From Vannielia litorea (lineage in GTDB: Bacteria; Pseudomonadota; Alphaproteobacteria; Rhodobacterales; Rhodobacteraceae): a DNA stretch of 64,000 nt. Under the pieces are notes generated by a model. That model was not told the origin of the DNA. It ran no database searches and was given only the letters and a program-made list of their open reading frames with translations. This document shows, in pieces, positions 59,070 to 64,000 of this stretch (the first letter of the stretch is position 1; every line of letters begins with the position of its first letter). The DNA lies in the NCBI RefSeq assembly GCF_900142295.1, contig NZ_FSRL01000001.1, positions 3,224,001-3,288,000 of the forward strand. The letters are read 5' to 3'. The translations under genes and the position numbers were made by a program.

Positions 59070-60508
59070 TCCGGGAGCAGGCCCTCGGCCTTCAGGGCCT
59101 CGAGCATCGGGGCGAGCTGGGTCGCATAGGGCTTCCACGCCCCGATGGAGCGGTCGTGGACCGGTTCGCGGACCTGTGCGGCGGAGAGGGTGCGCACATC
59201 GCGGGTGGACTTGTGGAACTCCATCACCGCGGGATCCCAGGCAAGGCCGGCAGCGGCGACGACCTGGCGCGCGCCCGCCTCGGGGGCGGCGACAAGCGCC
59301 TCGTAGTCCAGCTCGACAAAGCTGCCGGGCGCGGCCTCGCGCCAATGGGCGACCATCCGGCGATAGCAGGCGTAGGCATGGGCAAGATCGGTGAGGCCGT
59401 AGGCATAGCGGTGGCGGCCCGCACGGAAGACCTGCCGGTAGATGGAGAAGAGCTGGTCGCGCGGGTCGCGGTGGAGGACGAAGAGCGGGGCGCCGGGCAG
59501 GAGCCTGGCGAGCGCGCCGATGTGGCGGTAGGCCTGCAGGGACTTGTCGGTCACGTGGCGGGTGAAGGCGAGCTTGCCGCGCATGGCGCTTTCGAGCGCG
59601 GGTGCGAAGGCCTCCGGCGCGAGCGCGCCCGAGATCGCCTGGCGGATGCGGGCGCCGGTCACCGCCATCTCGCCGCCGCCTGTCACCTCGGGGTGGCTGG
59701 CCAGCATCTGCTCGACCAGCGTGGTCCCGGCGCGGGGGAGGCCGGTAATGAAGATGGGGCGGAAGCCTTCGGGCAGGCGGGCCTGTGCGGAGGGCAGGCG
59801 CTCGGTGGCGGCGATCAGGGCGGCGTCCTCGGCCTCGCGGGCGGCGGGGTCGTAGGGATGGCGCACGCGGATCAGGGCGTTGCCCTCGTCGAGGTAGGTC
59901 CAAATCTCGCCGGGCTCCGCGCCCGATTGCTCCAGCGCGCGGGCCAGGGCAAAGCACAGGGAGGCGCGGGAGGGGCCCGAGGTGGTGCCGCTGGCGTGGA
60001 GACGGCGCATCTCGTCGATCAGCGGATCGCCGGGGCGGGTGCGATGGGCGGTCATGCGCAGGCGGTAAAGCTCACCGTCGCCGGGCCGCAGCCGCTGGGC
60101 GGCGGCGAAGGCGGCCTCTGCCCGGTCGCGGCGTCCGGCGCGCTGCTCGAGCAGGCCGATCTCGACGTGGGGCGCGGGGTTGCCGGGCGCGAGGGCCTGC
60201 AGCTCGCGCTGGGCGGCGATCGCGGCCTCGATGCGGCCGCAGTCGGAGAGGACCTCGGCGCGCTCCTTCAGCACGGCAAGCTCCCCGGGGCGGTGCTTGC
60301 GGGCGAGATCGAGCGCCCGGAGCGCGGTGCCCAGGTCGCCGGTGCGATGGGTGATCCGGCCGATCTCGTAATGGGCCTCCGCGGTCTGGGGGCGCAGCTC
60401 GACGATATCCTCGTAGAGCGCGCAGGCCTCAGTCAGCCGCCCGGCGGCCTGAAGCTGGCGGGCCTGACGGTAGACGGCCGGAATGTCTTCAATTCGAAAG
60501 GTGGGCAT
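59066..60508 (-). CDS. TPR-sulfotransferase fusion protein, copy 1
   Basis: 480 residues. The N-terminus is TPR-like (about 5-140, 'AEAHYEIGRITHRTGDLGTA'). A linker then leads to a sulfotransferase domain: PAPS 5' loop 'ITGLPRAGTTLVEQMLASHP' and 3' motif 'VLHRDPRDQLFSIYRQVF'. C-terminal 'AAGLAWDPAVMEFHKSTRDV' matches bacterial TPR-sulfotransferases. Sulfate acceptor unknown. Start 60508 with GGAG upstream. Typical high-G+C composition. Confidence 0.9.
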   Translation of the reverse strand: MPTFRIEDIPAVYRQARQLQAAGRLTEACALYEDIVELRPQTAEAHYEIGRITHRTGDLGTALRALDLARKHRPGELAVLKERAEVLSDCGRIEAAIAAQRELQALAPGNPAPHVEIGLLEQRAGRRDRAEAAFAAAQRLRPGDGELYRLRMTAHRTRPGDPLIDEMRRLHASGTTSGPSRASLCFALARALEQSGAEPGEIWTYLDEGNALIRVRHPYDPAAREAEDAALIAATERLPSAQARLPEGFRPIFITGLPRAGTTLVEQMLASHPEVTGGGEMAVTGARIRQAISGALAPEAFAPALESAMRGKLAFTRHVTDKSLQAYRHIGALARLLPGAPLFVLHRDPRDQLFSIYRQVFRAGRHRYAYGLTDLAHAYACYRRMVAHWREAAPGSFVELDYEALVAAPEAGARQVVAAAGLAWDPAVMEFHKSTRDVRTLSAAQVREPVHDRSIGAWKPYATQLAPMLEALKAEGLLPD

Positions 60509-60568
60509 TGCGCATCTCCACCCCTCCCCAGCTGACGGTAGCCCGTGGCGAAGGCCGCGCGAAACCCT

Positions 60569-60587
60569 GAACCGAACGGTTTCGTTC
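60569..60587. promoter_or_regulatory. Imperfect inverted repeat upstream of TPR-sulfotransferase copy 1
   Basis: GAACCGAACGGTTTCGTTC pairs at most positions around its centre. It lies 61-79 bases before the 60508 start on the minus strand. A perfect hairpin GTGCGG-GG-CCGCAC (60615-60628) lies farther upstream, near the end of the YggS gene. Operator or structure is unproven. Confidence 0.3.
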
Positions 60588-60710
60588 ACAAAAAAGTTGT
60601 TTTGAATCAGTTATGTGCGGGGCCGCACGCTGACCTCCGCCTTCTGTGCGCCACCGCAGGGGATGTGATCACGAAACAGGCGCTTCGCCCATAGATTGAG
60701 CGGCGGGCAG

Positions 60711-61370
60711 TCAGCTCGCCTGGGACACCCGCTCGCCGAAGATCGCGGAGCCGACCCGGATGTGAGTCGCTCCCAGCGCGATGGCGCGCTCGAAATCGGC
60801 GCTCATGCCCATCGACAACCCGTCGAGCCCGTTGCGCGCGGCCATCCTGGCCAGCAGCGCGAAATGCAGCGAGGGTTCCTCCTCGACGGGCGGGATGCAC
60901 ATGAGCCCCTTCACCGGCAGCGAGAGCATCCGGCATTCGGCGACGAAGCCATCCACCTCGGAGGGCAGGCAGCCCGCCTTCTGCGGCTCCTCGCCGGTGT
61001 TGACCTGGATGAAGAGCTCGGGGCACCGGCCCAGCTCGTCGGCGAGGCGGGCGATGGTGGCGGCGATCTTGCGGCGGTCGACGGTGTGGATGCAGTCGAA
61101 AAGCTCCATTGCCACGCGGGCCTTGTTGCTCTGCAACGGGCCGATGAGGTGCAGCTCGATGCCGTCGAACCGCTCGCGGAAGCCGGGCCACTTGCCCTGC
61201 GCCTCCTGCACCCGGTTCTCGCCGAACACGCGGTGCCCCTCGGAGAGCACGGCATCCACCCGCGCGTCGGGCTGCACCTTGGAGACGGCGATGAGCTTCA
61301 CCTCCGCGGGCGTACGACCGGCCTTTGCGGCGGCCTTGGCCACGCGGTCATTTATGTCTGGTAGTGCCAA
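60711..61370 (-). CDS. YggS-family pyridoxal phosphate homeostasis protein
   Basis: 219 residues. The PLP lysine lies in 'VKLIAVSKVQPDA'. 'VFGENRVQEAQGKWP', 'ELHLIGPLQSNKA', 'FIQVNTGEEPQKAG' and 'GLSMGMSADFERAI' are family motifs. It is a PLP-binding alanine racemase-like barrel without racemase activity that buffers PLP. The start is TTG at 61370, overlapping the end of the TPR-sulfotransferase by 19 bases; no other good start was seen. Confidence 0.9.
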   Translation of the reverse strand: MALPDINDRVAKAAAKAGRTPAEVKLIAVSKVQPDARVDAVLSEGHRVFGENRVQEAQGKWPGFRERFDGIELHLIGPLQSNKARVAMELFDCIHTVDRRKIAATIARLADELGRCPELFIQVNTGEEPQKAGCLPSEVDGFVAECRMLSLPVKGLMCIPPVEEEPSLHFALLARMAARNGLDGLSMGMSADFERAIALGATHIRVGSAIFGERVSQAS

Positions 61371-62851
61371 TCCAACACCCCGTGCCTCTCAAGCGCCTCC
61401 GTAAGCGGTTTTAGATCATCCGCGTATTTCTCCCAGGCCCGCGCCGAGCTTGTGTACATCGGTTGCCGGACCTGATGGATCGACAGGGTTTTCACGTCGC
61501 GTTTCGCCTTGTGGAACTCGAGGCAGGCATCTTCCCAGTCCAGCCCGGCGGCGGCGATGAGCTTGCGGCTTTGCACTTCGGGATCGTTGACCAGCTTCTC
61601 ATAGGCGATCTCGGTAAAGGCTTCGGGAAGGGTCTTCCGCCAGAACTCCATGGATTCCACGAACTTGCTGTAATAGAGTGCGAGGTTATCCAGATCGTAC
61701 GCGTAGGTGTGCGTGTTCTCCGCAAAGACGTTCTTGTAAATCGACAGCAACTGATCGCGTGGATCGCGTCGGACCACGATGATACGTGCGTTTGGAACCA
61801 GCTCTCGAATCATCCCGATATACCGAAAGTTGGAAATAGTCTTGTCTGTAACCAGTTTGTCAAAGGTTACGCGCTTGCGAAACTCGTGCTCCAGTCGCGC
61901 CGGAAAGGCCTCGTACTGTTTATCATTGATACTTAGAGTTTTTCTCCAGTCTTTCGTCTTCTCGTCGCTCATCGCGAGGCGGATCATCTTGGAGAGCACG
62001 CCGATCTCGCCCCCACCTTCAACGGAGCTGTGGCTAGCAACGATCTGCTCGACAAGGGTGGTGCCCGAGCGCGGCAGGCCGGTCACGACGATGGGTGCAA
62101 AAGACTCGTTGTCAAGCGGCGGCACTTCCTTGCGCCAGACCATCGGTGCCTGAAGATTGAGTATGGAGTCGTAATCGTGGTCAAAACCCGCCTTGTCGAA
62201 GGGGAATGTATCGCCAATGATCCGGTTACCCTCCTTAAGGAATTTAAAGACCTTGTTGTACTGTTTGGTGTCTTCCATCGCCTTAGCCAGTGCAAAGCAC
62301 AGGTCGGAGCGCATTCTGCCTTGAATCTTCGGATTCGAGTAAGCCTCCATCATCTCACGGATCACCGGCTCGCCCGCTTTCACCTTCTTGCCCTGCAGCC
62401 AAGCTCGGTAGGCAACGCCATTGCCCGGTAAGATGCGGAGAGCTTTGCGAAAGTGTTTCTCGGCCTCGTCAAACTGCCCAAGCCGCTGCAATAGCAAGGC
62501 GATATCCATCTGGCTGTCGTAGTCTCGCGTATTGAGCTTGGCTAGCTCGAGAAAGGCCCGCAGCGCCTCTTCGGTATCGCCTGCCTCAGATAGGGTCTGG
62601 GCAAGCTCGCGTAGCACAACTGGCTCTTTTCCCTTTATCTGAAGTGCACGGTTGAGCGCGGCAACGGCGACTTTGAAGTCACGAACCTCGCGTGCAATGC
62701 GCCCGATCTGATAGTGTGCCTCGGCTGTCTGAGGTCTGACAGCAACGATTTCGTTATAGATCTGGTGTGCCTCTCTAAGCCTGCCTGAAGTGTGCAGCTT
62801 GAGCGCCCGCTGATACTCCTTCGGGATGTCCTTGATTGCAAAACTCGCCAT
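61352..62851 (-). CDS. TPR-sulfotransferase fusion protein, copy 2
   Basis: 499 residues, paralogue of the gene at 59066-60508: same order of TPR-like N-terminus ('AEAHYQIGRIAREVRDFKVA') and sulfotransferase ('VTGLPRSGTTLVEQIVASHS', 'VVRRDPRDQLLSIYKNVFAE'). Its base composition looks lower in G+C than neighbours, with Lys/Asn/Ile codons and runs such as TTAAGGAATTTAAAG, suggesting transfer or another history. ATG at 62851. The 3' end overlaps YggS by 19 bases. Confidence 0.9.
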   Translation of the reverse strand: MASFAIKDIPKEYQRALKLHTSGRLREAHQIYNEIVAVRPQTAEAHYQIGRIAREVRDFKVAVAALNRALQIKGKEPVVLRELAQTLSEAGDTEEALRAFLELAKLNTRDYDSQMDIALLLQRLGQFDEAEKHFRKALRILPGNGVAYRAWLQGKKVKAGEPVIREMMEAYSNPKIQGRMRSDLCFALAKAMEDTKQYNKVFKFLKEGNRIIGDTFPFDKAGFDHDYDSILNLQAPMVWRKEVPPLDNESFAPIVVTGLPRSGTTLVEQIVASHSSVEGGGEIGVLSKMIRLAMSDEKTKDWRKTLSINDKQYEAFPARLEHEFRKRVTFDKLVTDKTISNFRYIGMIRELVPNARIIVVRRDPRDQLLSIYKNVFAENTHTYAYDLDNLALYYSKFVESMEFWRKTLPEAFTEIAYEKLVNDPEVQSRKLIAAAGLDWEDACLEFHKAKRDVKTLSIHQVRQPMYTSSARAWEKYADDLKPLTEALERHGVLDWHYQT

Positions 62852-62921
62852 CGACTGCCTGCCATCGTTTCCGCTTCGGGTCCGCCCCTAGCTAGCGGAT
62901 TTCATGTGAAGACTGAATCCC

Positions 62922-62953
62922 AAAAAGAAAAGAGCGGGCAAACGCCCGCTCTT
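62922..62953 (-). terminator. Rho-independent terminator of the porin gene
   Basis: On the minus strand AAGAGCGGGC-GTTT-GCCCGCTCTT forms a 9-10 bp stem followed by a T-rich run, 22 bases beyond the porin stop at 62975. Confidence 0.93.
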
Positions 62954-62974
62954 CCCAAACTGTATTCGACTGGC

Positions 62975-63970
62975 TCAGAAGGCCATCGACAGACCCAGCG
63001 ACCAGCTGTCGACGGTGTCGCCGCCAACATCGCTGTAGTCGGAAGAACCGTACCCGGCCAGAACCGAAGCGCCGCCGCCGAGGTCGTAGCCAGCGGACAG
63101 GCCCCAACCGGTAAGCTCGGCGCCGTCGAGATCGAACACGCCGTAGTTCATGTGCACCGAGAAGGCATCGACAGTGTAACCAAGACCGATAGCGGTGTGG
63201 GTCACGTCGGCGTCGGTACCATCGATCGAGAAGTCGGTGAAGGTGAAGCCAGCGGTGAAGCCAGAATCCAGGGTCACGGTCGCGCCGAGAGCCAGAGCCG
63301 ACACTTTGACCGCGGGGACCGCCGGCGACGGCACGATGGACGTGAGGATATTGTCCACGATCACGTCGGCGTTGGTGATGTCAGCTTCCTGATAACCAAG
63401 ACCGAGGGCCAGGTCAGCACCGCCGAGGTCGGTCGAGTACTTGAAGCCGATGGCGTAGCCGGTCTCACGGCTGGTCTGGTAGGTGTCGTCCATCTCGAGC
63501 GAGATGGCCACGCCGAAGTCACCGAAGGTGTTGTCGTAGCGGACGATCTGGCCGTCGTAGGCGCCATCAAGCCAGTTGCCGTTGTAACCAACGTGGCCGG
63601 TCTCGGCGTCGTTGATCGAACCGGGGTTGCCGATGTTGCCGGCGTCGGTGATGGCCCAGTCAAGAGCGCCGTCGGTGTCACCCATGGTGACGGTGCCGAA
63701 CGAGCCGGAGATGAAGACCGTGGTGCCGTTGTCGTCGGTCACGTCAGTGCCGGCTGCGGTTTCGTCGATGTCAACCGAGGCACCGAAGGTCAGGCCACCG
63801 TCGGTTTCGCCCGACATGGTGAAGGTGACGTCGATATCCTGGAAGAACTGGGTTTCGACGCCAGTGCCGCCGTAGATGCCCATCTCGGCGGAGCCGGTGA
63901 CGGTGACTTCTGCCGACGCGGCGCCAGCGAAGGCGACCAGCGCGGTCGAAGTGAGAAGAACCTTTTTCAT
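62975..63970 (-). CDS. Alphaproteobacterial outer-membrane porin
   Basis: 331 residues. A clear Sec signal ends at Ala20 (AGAASAEVTVTG). The mature chain alternates polar/hydrophobic beta-strands, is rich in Asp/Gly/Thr, and ends in a terminal phenylalanine ('WSLGLSMAF'), the outer-membrane beta-barrel C-terminal signal. The N-terminal 'VTVTGSAEMGIYGG' is typical of Rhodobacteraceae porins. Acidic loops suggest cation preference, but this is inference. ATG preceded by GAGGG. Confidence 0.93.
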   Translation of the reverse strand: MKKVLLTSTALVAFAGAASAEVTVTGSAEMGIYGGTGVETQFFQDIDVTFTMSGETDGGLTFGASVDIDETAAGTDVTDDNGTTVFISGSFGTVTMGDTDGALDWAITDAGNIGNPGSINDAETGHVGYNGNWLDGAYDGQIVRYDNTFGDFGVAISLEMDDTYQTSRETGYAIGFKYSTDLGGADLALGLGYQEADITNADVIVDNILTSIVPSPAVPAVKVSALALGATVTLDSGFTAGFTFTDFSIDGTDADVTHTAIGLGYTVDAFSVHMNYGVFDLDGAELTGWGLSAGYDLGGGASVLAGYGSSDYSDVGGDTVDSWSLGLSMAF

Positions 63971-64000
63971 CGTGTTTCCCTCGTTATCAAAGGTCAGCCC

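Noticed and set aside
57447..59957. An 836-codon minus-strand frame opposite ribA and the second L,D-transpeptidase
   Set aside because: Its sequence is Arg/Pro-rich and lacks domains; the sense genes carry catalytic motifs.
1..64000. tRNA, rRNA, insertion sequences, phage genes, toxin-antitoxin or restriction genes
   Set aside because: No cloverleaf, transposase, integrase or defence domain was recognised anywhere in the window on either strand.

Overview
The window reads as ordinary chromosome from a high-G+C alphaproteobacterium, most likely a member of the Rhodobacteraceae (Roseobacter group). The evidence is the gene content and synteny: rsmB-heparinase-purH-lspA-DUF3035-M16-M16, aminotransferase-ftsK-lolA, Trm112-LON-thioredoxin, a dapB/rbfA divergence, a GFA/thiolase cluster, and a small alpha-type porin. 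The assignment is by family recognition only; no database search was run. I see no tRNA or rRNA gene, no insertion sequence, no prophage and no CRISPR array.

Layout. 0-3.7 kb: end of an EamA permease, a BamE-like lipoprotein, and an ECF sigma factor overlapping a membrane-anchored vWA protein. 3.8-9.5 kb, minus strand: DUF3775, an SDR without its catalytic lysine, rmuC-mutL, a NAGPA/DUF2233 secreted protein and rbfA. 9.6-20.8 kb, mostly plus strand: dapB, a small SDH-assembly gene on the opposite strand, rsmB, heparinase-like protein, purH, lspA, a lipoprotein, an active/inactive M16 protease pair, truB and DUF1643. 20.8-28.5 kb: an acidic membrane protein, an anchored RTX protein, DUF5665, rpsO, a fatty-acid-hydroxylase-like protein, an HWE histidine kinase and pnp. 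28.5-35.4 kb, mostly minus strand: a phosphatase/secreted-protein operon, a 1-Cys peroxiredoxin divergent from a GST-like gene, and five tightly overlapping genes (thiolase, fRMsr, two GFA proteins, RluA-type synthase). 35.4-40.2 kb: a STAS/anti-sigma kinase pair, a gamma-glutamyltransferase, hspQ, an AEC transporter and a transglycosylase lipoprotein. 40.3-46.7 kb, minus strand: lolA, ftsK, aminotransferase, amidase. 46.8-53.1 kb: a UbiH-type monooxygenase, Trm112/LON/thioredoxin, and a four-gene operon around a flavin oxidase. 53.2-64 kb: SGNH hydrolase, xthA, an alpha/beta hydrolase, two L,D-transpeptidases flanking a response regulator and ribA, two paralogous TPR-sulfotransferases around a YggS protein, and a porin.

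Many genes form translationally coupled chains with 1-19 nt overlaps. Envelope functions recur (LspA, LolA, two YkuD enzymes, a transglycosylase, a porin, several lipoproteins), as do thiol/formaldehyde/oxidant functions (Prx, GST, fRMsr, two GFA proteins).

I find no clearly new defence or biosynthetic system. The best leads are an 11-bp tandem array upstream of lolA, the four-gene flavin-oxidase operon with three unassigned membrane partners, the sigma/vWA module, an uncharacterised secreted-protein/phosphatase operon, palindromes upstream of GST and between the response regulator and ribA, a hairpin in the pnp leader, and the compositionally distinct TPR-sulfotransferase.
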